64,000 bases of DNA from Brachybacterium sp. EE-P12 (GTDB lineage Bacteria; Actinomycetota; Actinomycetes; Actinomycetales; Dermabacteraceae): contig NZ_QXCP01000010.1 of assembly GCF_003711805.1 (NCBI RefSeq), forward strand, positions 63,061 to 127,060. Direction: 5' to 3'. Each line of letters opens with the position of its first letter. Position 1 is the stretch's first letter. This document shows, piece after piece, positions 15,378 through 24,076 of the stretch. The notes beneath the pieces were generated by a model that saw nothing but the letters and a program-made list of their open reading frames with translations, did no database searches and had not been told where the DNA came from. A program made the translations under genes and the position numbers.

Positions 15378-17889
15378 GGGCGGTGCGGATGAGCTCGACG
15401 ATCCGGTCGGCGTCGGCGCGCAGAGGGTGCTGCGGCGGCGATGCGGCACCGGGGGCGGGAGCGCGAGCGGCGGCGTCGTCCGGCGTGGCGCGGGACGGGG
15501 CGGCGTCGGCGGCGGTGGGAGCGTCGGGGAGCGGGGCGGCGTAAGCGGCGGCGGTGCGGGCGTCGGCGAGGCGGGCGGCTGCGGCGCGGTCCTCGTCCGT
15601 GACCTCGCGCTGACCGTCCGCGACCTGGTCCAGCAGGTCCTGGACGGCGCGATGCGGCGGCAGGGCGGGGTTCATCGCCAGCTGCTTGGGCGGCCGGCCC
15701 CACGCCCCCGTCAGTCCCAGCCAGCGGATCGCCGTCTCCCGCACGCGCAGCTCGCGGGTCAGCTCTGACCAGGCGAGGTCCCCCGCGCGCCGGCGCAGGC
15801 GCTCGGACTCGAGCGCCCTGGCACCGGCCCCGGCACCGGCACCGGCATGCAGCGCCGCCCAGCGTTCCTCGCGGGCGCGGCGACGGTGCCGCCGGATCGC
15901 GAGGACGACCACGGCGGCGGCGGTGGCCAGCAGCGCGGCGAGGCCGAGCAGGCTCACGGTGCCCCACTCGATGCGCTGCACGGTCTCGGGCGAGGGGCCC
16001 TGCTCGGCGGACTGGTCCTCCTCGGTCGTCTCGGTGGTCTCGTCCTCGCTGGTGCCCTCCTCGCTGCTCTCGCCCTCCTCCTCGGAGGTCGGGGCCTCGG
16101 CGGTGTCCTCGGGCGTCTCGGGCTCCTCCGCGTCGGGAGCCTGCTGGGTGACCTCGGGGGCGCTCACGCCGTTCGCGGCCGCGGCGGGGGTGGGCTCGAA
16201 CCGCACCCAGCCGTGCTCGGGGCCGAACCACACCTCGGGCCAGGCGTGGGCGTTGCGGGCGGTGACCACGTGCTCGTCCCCGTCGACGTCCCCCGCCGTG
16301 AACCCGATGACGACCCGGGAGGGATATCCCTGGGCGGTCATCATCAGGGCGAAGGTGGAGGCGAACTGCTCGCAGTAGCCGATCCGGTCCTCGAGGAAGG
16401 AATCCAGCGGGTCCTCGCCGGGCGGGGTGCTGACCGTGAGGGAGTACGCGAAGGAGGTGCTGAAGTACTCCTGGAAGGCGACCGCGGCGTCGAAGCCGTT
16501 CTCCGCCCCGGCGTCGTCCACGAGCTGCTGCGCGAGCTCGGCCGCGGCCTGCGGCACCTCGTCCTCCGAGGTGTAGCCGGTCGCGAAGGGGGCGCGGACC
16601 GCCTCGGGGGCGACGGCGCGCAGCTCCTCGGCGGAGGAGGTGCGCTGCTCGGTGAGCACGGTGTAGTGCTGGCCGGACAGGTCCGGGGGCACGAACTCGA
16701 GCCTCGCCTCGCCGTCGGTGGGCTGCAGCGTGATCGCGCGGCGCAGCGCGGTGCTGCCCGCGTCCACCTCCCGCACGTTCTCCGGCATCGGCAGCCGGTC
16801 ACCGCCCAGGCTCTGCAGCTCCACGTCGGTCTCCTGGAGGTCGCCGCTGTCGGCGTCCACCGCGGTCCCGTCCTCGCGCGCGTCGGAGAAGGAGGTGACC
16901 CCGAGCACGGGCTCCTCCCCGCGCTCATCGGCCCGGTAGGTCTCCCCGTCGAAGCGGTTCAGGGTGCGCAGGCGCAGGTAGGAGGGGTCCTCGGAGGTGG
17001 TGGTGTAGCGCAGCACCTCGGTGTCGGACTGCTCGAGCAGGGAGCGGCGCACGGAGACCTCGTCGTCGATCATCACCGGGCCCAGCCGCGGCGTGTCGGG
17101 GTCCTGCCAGCGTTCCAGCACGTCCACGTTCAGCGCGATCCGGGGCGGGAGCAGCTGCGGCAGCGCCGGGCCGAGCAGCGGGGAGAGACCGGCGACGAGC
17201 ACCACGCAAAGCACGGTCACGCCGGCGGTCCGGCCGGGGCGCGGCACGGGCCCCGCCTGGGGTCGGCGGTCACCCTCGAGATAGCGCGGATCGCCGTGGA
17301 CGGTGCGGGTGGCGAGGATCGCGGCGGCCGCGGCGAGGGGGCCGACGACGTTCCACCACGGCCCGCCCGTGGGCTGCTGGAGGGCCGGCACGAGCAGCGC
17401 CCCGCCGAGCAGGAGCGCGGTCGGGGTGTGCCAGCCGAGGTCGAGGTACATCAGGTCCAGCAGCAGGGCGAGCAGCGCCGCCAGCGCCACGACGATCACG
17501 ATCCCCGGCGCGCCGAGGGAGAGGGGCGGCAGGCCCGAAGCGAGCTCCTGCACGCCCTGTCGCAGCACCTCCGGCTGCGCCGCGGCGACGGCGAGCGGGC
17601 CCTGCGTCCAGGGCGCGAGGCCCTGTGCCGTCTCCACCGCGAGCAGCAGCACCGCCACCAGGCCCAGCTGCAGCACCGGCACCAGCATCGGGCGGGCCAG
17701 CAGGCGGCGCAGCACCACCCCGCCCAGCACGACGGGTGCCGCGCCGGTCAGGGTCAGCAGCAGCCAGGACGGTCCCTGCAGCAGCTGCGAGACGGGCGCC
17801 GCGGCGAGCAGCAGCGCGCCGAGGAGCAGCAGCGCCCGGCCCAGGAGATGCCCGCCCTCGAGGGAGGGACGGCCCATGAGCGGGCTCAT
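15373..17889 (-). CDS. TgpA-like membrane protein with transglutaminase domain
   Basis: 838 residues. N-terminal half-dozen membrane helices (about residues 15-240), a long extracytoplasmic part, then a transglutaminase/protease-like core with the catalytic Cys in GYCEQFASTF (about 520), His in NAHAWPEVWF (about 565) and a following RFEPTP. Next come an acidic Glu/Thr-rich linker, a final helix (VSLLGLAALLATAAAVVVLA, about 655) and a cytoplasmic DUF4129-like tail. Known: MoxR-DUF58-TgpA operons are widespread in actinobacteria and thought to act on cell-envelope proteins; the substrate is unknown. The start MSPLMGRP overlaps the DUF58 stop by ATGA, so coupled translation is likely. Confidence 0.9.
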   Translation of the reverse strand: MSPLMGRPSLEGGHLLGRALLLLGALLLAAAPVSQLLQGPSWLLLTLTGAAPVVLGGVVLRRLLARPMLVPVLQLGLVAVLLLAVETAQGLAPWTQGPLAVAAAQPEVLRQGVQELASGLPPLSLGAPGIVIVVALAALLALLLDLMYLDLGWHTPTALLLGGALLVPALQQPTGGPWWNVVGPLAAAAAILATRTVHGDPRYLEGDRRPQAGPVPRPGRTAGVTVLCVVLVAGLSPLLGPALPQLLPPRIALNVDVLERWQDPDTPRLGPVMIDDEVSVRRSLLEQSDTEVLRYTTTSEDPSYLRLRTLNRFDGETYRADERGEEPVLGVTSFSDAREDGTAVDADSGDLQETDVELQSLGGDRLPMPENVREVDAGSTALRRAITLQPTDGEARLEFVPPDLSGQHYTVLTEQRTSSAEELRAVAPEAVRAPFATGYTSEDEVPQAAAELAQQLVDDAGAENGFDAAVAFQEYFSTSFAYSLTVSTPPGEDPLDSFLEDRIGYCEQFASTFALMMTAQGYPSRVVIGFTAGDVDGDEHVVTARNAHAWPEVWFGPEHGWVRFEPTPAAAANGVSAPEVTQQAPDAEEPETPEDTAEAPTSEEEGESSEEGTSEDETTETTEEDQSAEQGPSPETVQRIEWGTVSLLGLAALLATAAAVVVLAIRRHRRRAREERWAALHAGAGAGAGARALESERLRRRAGDLAWSELTRELRVRETAIRWLGLTGAWGRPPKQLAMNPALPPHRAVQDLLDQVADGQREVTDEDRAAAARLADARTAAAYAAPLPDAPTAADAAPSRATPDDAAARAPAPGAASPPQHPLRADADRIVELIRTAR

Positions 17890-19247
17890 CGCTCCTCCTC
17901 CAGGGCCTTGGTCAGCAGGTCGTCGAGGGTGTCGGCGGAGCTGCCGCTCACGAGCGTCCATGCGCCGAGGCGGGAGCGGCGCGGCGGACGCTCCGCCCGG
18001 ACGGCGGCATGCTCCGCGGCGAGGCGGGCGGCGTGCTCCTCATGGGCGTGACCGAAGTCGTCGCCGTCGGCGGGGCCGATGCGGCGCGCACGCGGGGGCG
18101 TCTCGGGCTGCGCCTCGTCGAAGGCGGGGCCCAGCGCGATCGCGGTGCGGCGCGTGGCACGGCCCGCGAAGCGGTCCAGCTCGAGCCCGGCGAAGGGATC
18201 ACCGAGGTCGGGGCCGAGCGCGATCGCGAGCTCGGCGTGACCGGCGGCGTGGTCGCGGCCGACGCCGTGCTGCTCGTCGTCGTCGAAGTCGACCTCCGCG
18301 AGGGCGAGGAGGGAGGCGCGGCGCTCGACGGCATCGGCCTCGCTGCCCAGCGGCGAGGGGCCGGGGATCCCCCGGCGGCGCTGGGTGCGGGCGATCTCGT
18401 CGCCCGAGGCGTCCACGATCCGCACCTCCCAGCCGTTCAGGCCCAGCGACTCCAGCACGGTCGCGGCATGGGAGACCAGGGCGTCCTCGACCTGGGGATC
18501 GAGGCCCTCGCGGCGCGTGGTGTCCAGGACGACGACCGCGCTGTGCCCCGCCGACGGCTCGTCCTCACGGGTCATGAGCTGGCCGGTGCGGGCGCTGGCA
18601 CGCCAGTGGATGCGGCGGACGTCGTCGCCGGCGGCGTACGGGCGGGCGATCTGGCCGATCTCCCCCACCCCGGCGGCGGGCGCCGCGCCGAGGGGGCCGC
18701 TGTGCGCGATGCCGGTGAGGCGCTCGGCGGCGGGGGACATCGCGCCGATCACGGGCAGGCCCGTCACCCGCAGCTCGTCCTCGACGGTGCGGCGCAGGTG
18801 GAAGAGGCCGAACACGTCGCGGACCAGGACGGCGTACGGGCCGAGGCGGTGCGCGCCCCGTCGACCCACCCGCAGCACGTGCGGCATGCGCGCGGACAGC
18901 GGCAGGTCGCCCTGGCCGCCGAGCGGCGCCGGCAGGCGCTCGCGCACGATCGCGCGGCCCAGCGGCACCACGGTGATCCATGGGGTCGAGGTGGTCTCGA
19001 GCATCACGCGCGCGAGGCCGCCGACGGGCACCGCGTCGTCGACGACCCGGCGGCGGATGTCGAGCCCGCGGGAGCAGACGGCGATCCCGATCCCGCCGAC
19101 GACCAGGAGCAGCAGCAGCCCGGCGGCGAGCTGCCGGGCGGGCTCGACACGCGTGAGGTCGCCGAGCAGCCACAGCGCGGCGCAGGCGAGGAGCACGACG
19201 ATCCCCCGCCCGGTGGGGCGGAGGACCGTGCGTGCGCGCCGGGTCAC
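17886..19247 (-). CDS. DUF58 domain protein (MoxR partner)
   Basis: 453 residues. Two N-terminal hydrophobic segments (IVVLLACAALWLLG and LAAGLLLLLVVGGIGIAV, residues 14-58), then a soluble region whose signature RRIHWRASARTGQLMTRE (about 213-230), preceded by the GDDVR block, is the core DUF58 motif. The following VVVLDTT is the start of a von Willebrand A-like fold. The GTG start overlaps the moxR stop (GTGA). In such operons DUF58 is taken to work with the MoxR ATPase in assembly of envelope complexes; this is inferred from context. A Pro/Arg/Ala-rich C-terminus is odd but common in this G+C-rich genome. Confidence 0.88.
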   Translation of the reverse strand: MTRRARTVLRPTGRGIVVLLACAALWLLGDLTRVEPARQLAAGLLLLLVVGGIGIAVCSRGLDIRRRVVDDAVPVGGLARVMLETTSTPWITVVPLGRAIVRERLPAPLGGQGDLPLSARMPHVLRVGRRGAHRLGPYAVLVRDVFGLFHLRRTVEDELRVTGLPVIGAMSPAAERLTGIAHSGPLGAAPAAGVGEIGQIARPYAAGDDVRRIHWRASARTGQLMTREDEPSAGHSAVVVLDTTRREGLDPQVEDALVSHAATVLESLGLNGWEVRIVDASGDEIARTQRRRGIPGPSPLGSEADAVERRASLLALAEVDFDDDEQHGVGRDHAAGHAELAIALGPDLGDPFAGLELDRFAGRATRRTAIALGPAFDEAQPETPPRARRIGPADGDDFGHAHEEHAARLAAEHAAVRAERPPRRSRLGAWTLVSGSSADTLDDLLTKALEEER

Positions 19248-20275
19248 GTCTGCGGGGTGCTGCGCAGGACCTGGTCCACCAGCTCCCCGGCGCTCGCGCC
19301 GCGGGAGAGAGCCTGCGGGGTCAGGTGGAGGCGGTGGCGCCAGACGGGGAAGATGACGTCGGCGATGTCCTGCGGGGTGACGAAGCTGCGCGCCGCGAGG
19401 GCCGCGTTCGCCTTCGCCGCGCGCACGAGGTGCACGGCGGCGCGGGGCGAGGCGCCGAGGGTGACCTGCGGGTGGGAGCGGGTCGCCTCGGCCAGGCGCA
19501 CCACGTACTGGAGGATCACCGGGGAGGCGTAGACGCTGCGCACCGCCCGCACGTGGGCGGCGATCCGCTCGGGGCTGGTGCGCTGCCTGACCGCGTCGAC
19601 GATCTCCCGGTCCCCGTCGGGCACGGGCCCGGCCTGCGCCTCGAGCATGCGCGCCTCGGCGGAGGCGACCGGGTAGCCCATCGAGGTCTGGGCGAGGAAG
19701 CGGTCGCGCTGCGCCTCGGGCAGACGGTACGTGCCCTCCATCTCGACGGGGTTCGCGGTCGCGACGACCATGAACGGCTCGGCCAGCGCATAGGTCGTGC
19801 CGTCGACGCTGACCTGGCGCTCCTCCATCGCCTCGAGCAGCGCCGACTGGGTCTTCGGGGAGGCGCGGTTGATCTCGTCGGCCAGCAGGATCTGGGTGAA
19901 CACGGCCCCGGGCCGGAACTCGAACTGGCCGCTGGCCTGGTTGAACACGCTCGCGCCGGTGACATCGCCGGGCAGCAGGTCCGGGGTGAACTGGATGCGG
20001 TGGCGCTCGGCGCCGAGAGCGGCGGCGAGCGACTTGGCCAGCATCGTCTTGCCCACGCCGGGGATGTCCTCGATGAGGAGGTGCCCGCCGGTCAGCAGCA
20101 CCAGCACTGCGATGCGGGCCACTTCCTCCTTGCCCTCGACGACGGTCGCGATCTCGCGCACCACCGCCTCGGCCTCGTCGGCGATCTCGCGGGCCTGCGC
20201 CTCCGACAGCGGAGCCGCGGGAGCGCTCGCCTCCTGGTCGGGCGCGGTTCCGGCGCCGAGTTCATCCAGGCTCAT
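19244..20275 (-). CDS. MoxR-family AAA+ ATPase
   Basis: 343 residues. Walker A is in HLLIEDIPGVGKTMLAKSLA (about residues 62-81, GVGKT), Walker B ILLADEINRA (about 129), sensor 1 VVATANPVEMEGTYRLPEAQ (about 171-190) with the arginine-rich DRFLAQ following, and the lid motif SPRAAVHLVRAAKA (about 280). MoxR proteins are chaperone-like ATPases that act on VWA/DUF58 partners. Start MSLDELG chosen for the GGAGGAG ribosome site upstream. First gene of the MoxR-DUF58-TgpA operon; divergent from the LAATG surface protein. Confidence 0.93.
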   Translation of the reverse strand: MSLDELGAGTAPDQEASAPAAPLSEAQAREIADEAEAVVREIATVVEGKEEVARIAVLVLLTGGHLLIEDIPGVGKTMLAKSLAAALGAERHRIQFTPDLLPGDVTGASVFNQASGQFEFRPGAVFTQILLADEINRASPKTQSALLEAMEERQVSVDGTTYALAEPFMVVATANPVEMEGTYRLPEAQRDRFLAQTSMGYPVASAEARMLEAQAGPVPDGDREIVDAVRQRTSPERIAAHVRAVRSVYASPVILQYVVRLAEATRSHPQVTLGASPRAAVHLVRAAKANAALAARSFVTPQDIADVIFPVWRHRLHLTPQALSRGASAGELVDQVLRSTPQT

Positions 20276-20368
20276 CTCGGGCTCCTCCGGTGCGCACCCC
20301 AGCGGGTGTTCATGAAAAGTTTGCCGGGGGATGAACTCCTCGGGGTCCCCCGCGGCGACGTCGCCTCC

Positions 20369-20374
20369 TACAGT
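20369..20374 (+). promoter_or_regulatory. -10 box for the LAATG surface protein
   Basis: TACAGT at 20369-20374, about 35 bp before the ATG at 20409, gives a short leader that contains an AAGGTT ribosome site. A GGGGGA/TCCCCC inverted repeat lies just upstream in the region shared with moxR. No clear -35 box. Confidence 0.4.
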
Positions 20375-20408
20375 ATGGCGGGTCCGTGCACGCTTCCGAA
20401 GGTTCCAG

Positions 20409-21803
20409 ATGTCTGTCCGCCGCAAGGCCTCCCGGCTCTCCGCCGGGCTGCTCCTCGTCGCCGCGTGCGCGATCGGGCCGACGGCGGCTTTCGCCGAGGA
20501 GTCGGGGGCGTCCGACGGCGGGGGCGAGGACCCGGCCGGGAGCGACGCCTCGACGGATTGCGCCCTCGATCCGGACGACCCGGAGAAGGTCGTCCCGGAG
20601 CTCGCGCTCTCGGCCGATTCCGTGGAGATCGCCGACGACGTCTCTCTGACCGTGCGCTGCTTCCCCGAGCGTGGAACCGCAGAGGTCTCGGTCGTCGAGC
20701 CGGACGGGCACGTCGACACCCTCGATGAGGACGGGGGGCGAAGCGTGACGTCGACCAGCGTCGAGGTCTGGGAGTACACCCCCTCGCAGAGCGGCACGCA
20801 CTCCTTCCAGATCTCGGAAGGAGGCTGGTCGAACAACGTCCAGTTCACGGTCCCCGAATCCGCGGACGAGGACGACCCGCAAGAGGGTGGCTCCGACGAC
20901 GAGGACTCGAAGGACGAGGGCTCGAAGGGCGGCGACCAGCAGGACGACGGAGAGAAGGGCGACGGGGCCGACGAGGACGCTGTCGGCGACGGCTCGGACG
21001 ACGGCGCTGGTGATGATCAGGGCGATCCCGGTGCCGACGACAGCACGGGGGGCGACGACTCCTCCGGCGGTCAGGACAAGGGACCCGACGGTGACAGCAC
21101 GTCCGGGGGTGCCGCCGGTTCCGGCTCGACCGATGGTTCCGGGAGCGCCAGCGGCTCCGACGGCGACGGGGCGGACGGCTCCGACGGAGATGGCAGCTCC
21201 GACAGCTCCGGGAGCTCCGACAGCTCCGGCAGCTCCGGCACGAAGGAGAAGGGCTCCTCCGGCTCGAAGGGTTCCTCGAACGGTGCCGCAGAGGACGACA
21301 GCGACAAGGAGCCTGCCCCGTCGACGGCCGGCGATCCCGCCCAGGGCTCGCGACCCGCTCTCCCGCAGCCGCCCGAGCAGCCCGGCTCGGCGACCGACGA
21401 CTTCCCCTCCGCGTCCCCGGACCCGACCGCGGACCAGGAGCAGTCCGCCGCGCTCGCGGCCCTGATGACCTCGCTGTTCGCGAACGGCGTCTCCTCCGGA
21501 CAGGTCGGCACCTCCCCCGAGGACGCCCGCACCGTCATCGACCCGTCGGCCGACGCCTCGCAGATCGAGGTGCCGGCGGGCGGCGGGGTCGGCGCGTCCG
21601 ACGGCGGGGGCTCCGACGGGAGCAGCGCAGGGGGCAGTGAGCCTGGCGCTGGAGCCGACGAGCCCCGCGCGGGAGCCGACGACTCCGACGACGACGAGCT
21701 CGCCGCGACCGGGACGAACGCGCTCGTGACCGCCGCCCTCGCAGGCCTGGCGATCCTCGGCGGTGCCGGACTGCTGTGGTGGCAGCGCCGCAGCGACCGC
21801 TGA
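20409..21803 (+). CDS. Acidic cell-wall surface protein with LAATG sortase signal
   Basis: 464 residues. Signal peptide (1-31, ending AFA-EES), a small beta-rich domain with two cysteines (about residues 45-140, DDVSLTVRCFPERGTAEV, GTHSFQISEGGW), then about 250 residues almost wholly of Asp, Gly, Ser and Glu, and a C-terminal sorting signal: LAATG (about 429-433), a hydrophobic helix ALAGLAILGGAGLLWW and a positive tail RRSDR. LAxTG is the form used by class E sortases of actinobacteria. Start at ATG 20409 with AAGGTT upstream; the frame is open earlier but begins before a promoter. Role: displayed, probably Ca-binding spacer or adhesin stalk (inference). Faces the MoxR operon. Confidence 0.85.
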   Translation: MSVRRKASRLSAGLLLVAACAIGPTAAFAEESGASDGGGEDPAGSDASTDCALDPDDPEKVVPELALSADSVEIADDVSLTVRCFPERGTAEVSVVEPDGHVDTLDEDGGRSVTSTSVEVWEYTPSQSGTHSFQISEGGWSNNVQFTVPESADEDDPQEGGSDDEDSKDEGSKGGDQQDDGEKGDGADEDAVGDGSDDGAGDDQGDPGADDSTGGDDSSGGQDKGPDGDSTSGGAAGSGSTDGSGSASGSDGDGADGSDGDGSSDSSGSSDSSGSSGTKEKGSSGSKGSSNGAAEDDSDKEPAPSTAGDPAQGSRPALPQPPEQPGSATDDFPSASPDPTADQEQSAALAALMTSLFANGVSSGQVGTSPEDARTVIDPSADASQIEVPAGGGVGASDGGGSDGSSAGGSEPGAGADEPRAGADDSDDDELAATGTNALVTAALAGLAILGGAGLLWWQRRSDR

Positions 21804-21826
21804 CCTGCCGCACCGCAGTCAGGCGG
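21797..21826. terminator. Bidirectional hairpin pairing two stop codons
   Basis: CCGCTGAC (21797-21804) and GTCAGGCGG (21818-21826) pair with one bulged base. The TGA of the surface protein pairs with the TCA that is the stop of the MFS gene. Confidence 0.45.
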
Positions 21827-22991
21827 CGGCGCCGTGGCCCCGACGGGTCTGCAGGGCGATGAGCACGCCGATCAGCAGCGCGCCGACCATGAGTCCGAGC
21901 CCGCCCACGGCCACCGCGCCGCTCACCCCGAGCAGCGCGCCGAGCCAGCCGATCGTGATGCCGTTTCCGGTGCGCATGCCGCTGCCGATCATCGAGTAGA
22001 CGCCGACGACGCGCCCACGCTGGTCCTCCGGGGCGCGCAGCTGCACGAGCGCCTGCCCGATCGCGGTCGCGGCGAGGTTCGCGACGCCGCCGATCACGAG
22101 CGCGATCAGCGCGATGGGATAGCTCGTCGTCGTCGCGACGATCAGCGAGGTGAGTCCGAACAGCACCGCCGCGATGACCGCCCCGCGCACGTCGACCTTC
22201 AGGATCCCGGTGGCCTCGAGCAGGAAGCCGCCCACCACTCCCCCGACGCCGTTGGCGAACAGGAGCGCGCCGTAGCCGAGCCCGCCCTCGTCACCGGCGC
22301 CGAGCACCTGGGCGAAGTTCGGCATCGCGACCTGCAGCGACGCCCCGACGCACACCGCGATCAGGCCGGCGAGCGCGATCATGCCCACCAGCACCTTGTC
22401 GCTGCCGACCGTGCGCAGCACCCGCGGGGTGTCCAGGATCGAGATCCGTTCCCGGTGCACGTGGCCGCTTCGGGAGTGGCCCGTGAAAGGCGTGCGCAGC
22501 ATCAGCAGCGTCATCGGCAGGTAGAAGACGATGTTCGCGAAGATCCCCCACGTCGGCCCCAGGAGCAGCAGCAGGAGCGAGCCGACGATCGGGCCCGCGA
22601 GCACGCCGAGGGACTTGAACGTCGCGTTCAGGCGCACGGCGCTGGGCAGCTCGACGGGCTCGGCGAAGTCGTGGAGCATCAGCTGCTCGGCCGGACCCCA
22701 CAGCGCCCCGGCGCAGCCGTGCAGCACCAGCAGCACGCAGGCGCTCCACATCTCCAGCGTCCCGGTGAGGAACAGCAGACCCCAGCTCAGGGACACGAAG
22801 GCGAACAGGCCCTGGGCGATCTGGATGATGCGTCGGCAGTCGTACTTCTCCGCGAGGCCGCCGAACAGCACCGAGAACAGCAGGAACGGCAGCCAGTGGC
22901 TGATCACCTGGAAGCCCACCAGCCACGGGGACTCGAACACCTCCCACAGCACCCAGTAGGTGATGACGTGCTCGATGTTGTCACCCATCAT
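21819..22991 (-). CDS. MFS transporter with a damaged or non-standard start
   Basis: 390 residues from the first usable ATG, giving about 11 hydrophobic segments; GGLAEKYDCRRIIQIAQ is the motif A loop. A start at MMGDN leaves the first helix cut short. The same frame is open upstream and encodes, without any ATG, GTG or TTG, what looks like the true N-terminus (PTTTPTLRRFGPLRDRHSR, then PYLLTAGLS). An ATT codon at 23078-23076, preceded by GAAGAAGG, sits where an ATG would be expected. So either ATT is used, or a G-to-T change disabled the gene, or the base is a sequencing error. Efflux of a drug or metabolite is the generic family role. Confidence 0.75.
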   Translation of the reverse strand: MMGDNIEHVITYWVLWEVFESPWLVGFQVISHWLPFLLFSVLFGGLAEKYDCRRIIQIAQGLFAFVSLSWGLLFLTGTLEMWSACVLLVLHGCAGALWGPAEQLMLHDFAEPVELPSAVRLNATFKSLGVLAGPIVGSLLLLLLGPTWGIFANIVFYLPMTLLMLRTPFTGHSRSGHVHRERISILDTPRVLRTVGSDKVLVGMIALAGLIAVCVGASLQVAMPNFAQVLGAGDEGGLGYGALLFANGVGGVVGGFLLEATGILKVDVRGAVIAAVLFGLTSLIVATTTSYPIALIALVIGGVANLAATAIGQALVQLRAPEDQRGRVVGVYSMIGSGMRTGNGITIGWLGALLGVSGAVAVGGLGLMVGALLIGVLIALQTRRGHGAAA

Positions 22992-23354
22992 CGACAGCCC
23001 GGCGGTGAGGAGGTAGGGGCGGGAGTGGCGGTCTCGGAGCGGACCGAAACGGCGCAGGGTCGGCGTGGTCGTGGGAATCGGCCTTCTTCGTGGACGGAGC
23101 GGGACGACCCGGGCTCGTAAGGCGCAGGTCAGAGGAGCGGCAGGGGTGCCAGCCTACGGTCGGCCCACGAGACCGGGACAGGGCGGCCCGGCAGGAGAGA
23201 CCGGGCGGGCGACCCCGGTGTCGCCGACGGGCCTCAGGCGACATGAGCTGGCTATATGACCACCTCGTGCCGCTATAGGCCCGCCGGCGACACGACGCCC
23301 TCACCGCCGACGCCAGCCCGTTGCCACTGCGCCTGCGCGGCCAGCGGCCAGCGG
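22992..23354. other. Interval between the MFS start and the DUF202 gene
   Basis: The left 87 bp encode the probable lost N-terminus of the MFS transporter (see 21819-22991). Further right, GGCTATA (near 23250) and TATAGgCC (near 23275) form an interrupted inverted repeat that also contains the only A+T-rich spots of the interval, so a minus-strand promoter/operator for the MFS gene is likely. No other coding evidence. Confidence 0.4.
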
Positions 23355-23717
23355 TCAGCCGACGACGTCGGCGAGCAGCATGACGCCGCAGAGGATGCCC
23401 ACCAGGAGCACCGCGACGGTGGCGAGCAGCAGCGGGATGCCGCTGCGGTCGAGCAGGCCGGTGCCGTGCAGCGAGGCGTGGGCGCGGCGGTATCCCGTGG
23501 CGGCGAGGGCGTAGGCGAGGACGGCGAGCCCCGCGCCGAGGATCCCGAGGAGCACGGCGACCAGACCGAGCTGCGGCATGGTGAACCGCATCCCCACCAG
23601 GCTCGCGACCCCGAAGGCGAGGCAGGTGCGGCGCCAGGCCAGCAGGGTCCGCTCCGGCTGGAGGCCGGGGTCGAAGAGCCGGTCCCGCTCCCCGCTCCCG
23701 TCGGCCGGGGCGCTCAC
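23355..23717 (-). CDS. DUF202 small membrane protein (second copy)
   Basis: 120 residues. The motif LQPERTLLAWRRTCLAFGVASLV (in part) near residue 20 matches the NERTFLAWLRTALA signature of DUF202 proteins, which have three membrane helices; the others are at about 50-70 and 95-118. The GTG start overlaps the stop of the first DUF202 gene (GTGA). Function of DUF202 is not established. The two copies form a coupled pair behind the formylglycine-generating enzyme gene. Confidence 0.8.
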   Translation of the reverse strand: MSAPADGSGERDRLFDPGLQPERTLLAWRRTCLAFGVASLVGMRFTMPQLGLVAVLLGILGAGLAVLAYALAATGYRRAHASLHGTGLLDRSGIPLLLATVAVLLVGILCGVMLLADVVG

Positions 23718-24076
23718 GCGTACAGCCCGATGGTGACGAGCGCGGCGGCGATCACCACGCCGATGACCAGCAGCGCCCCGGAGGCGAGGCCCGGCAGCGG
23801 CTCGGCGCGGCGCAGGGAGCGCTCGGTGGCGCGCCATCCGATCCAGGCCTGCACCACGGACAGGGTGCCGAGCGCCAGGAACACCGCTGCGGCGGCGATC
23901 CGCCACCCGGTCGCCTCCGGCAGCGACAGCGCCTCGAGCGCGAAGGCCGCCGCGTACATCGCCAGCGCCGTACGCAGCCAGGCGAGGAAGGTGCGCTCGT
24001 TGGCGAGGCTGAAGCGGGGATCGGGTTCCTCGCCCTCGCCGTAGACGCTCCTGGGGAAGCGGCGGTCGACGCTCAT
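23714..24076 (-). CDS. DUF202 (YidH-like) small membrane protein
   Basis: 120 residues. LANERTFLAWLRTALAMYAA near residues 28-47 is the family signature, followed by helices at about 58-80 and 98-118; this matches the usual three-helix YidH architecture. ATG overlaps the stop of the upstream gene (ATGA), and the next DUF202 gene overlaps in turn. Known families of this type are uncharacterised inner-membrane proteins. Linked translation with a formylglycine-generating enzyme is notable but gives no clear role. Confidence 0.85.
   Translation of the reverse strand: MSVDRRFPRSVYGEGEEPDPRFSLANERTFLAWLRTALAMYAAAFALEALSLPEATGWRIAAAAVFLALGTLSVVQAWIGWRATERSLRRAEPLPGLASGALLVIGVVIAAALVTIGLYA

Noticed and set aside
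23065-23304. Small open frames upstream of the MFS gene on both strands
   Set aside because: No motif or ribosome site; they overlap the probable lost MFS N-terminus and a promoter-like region.
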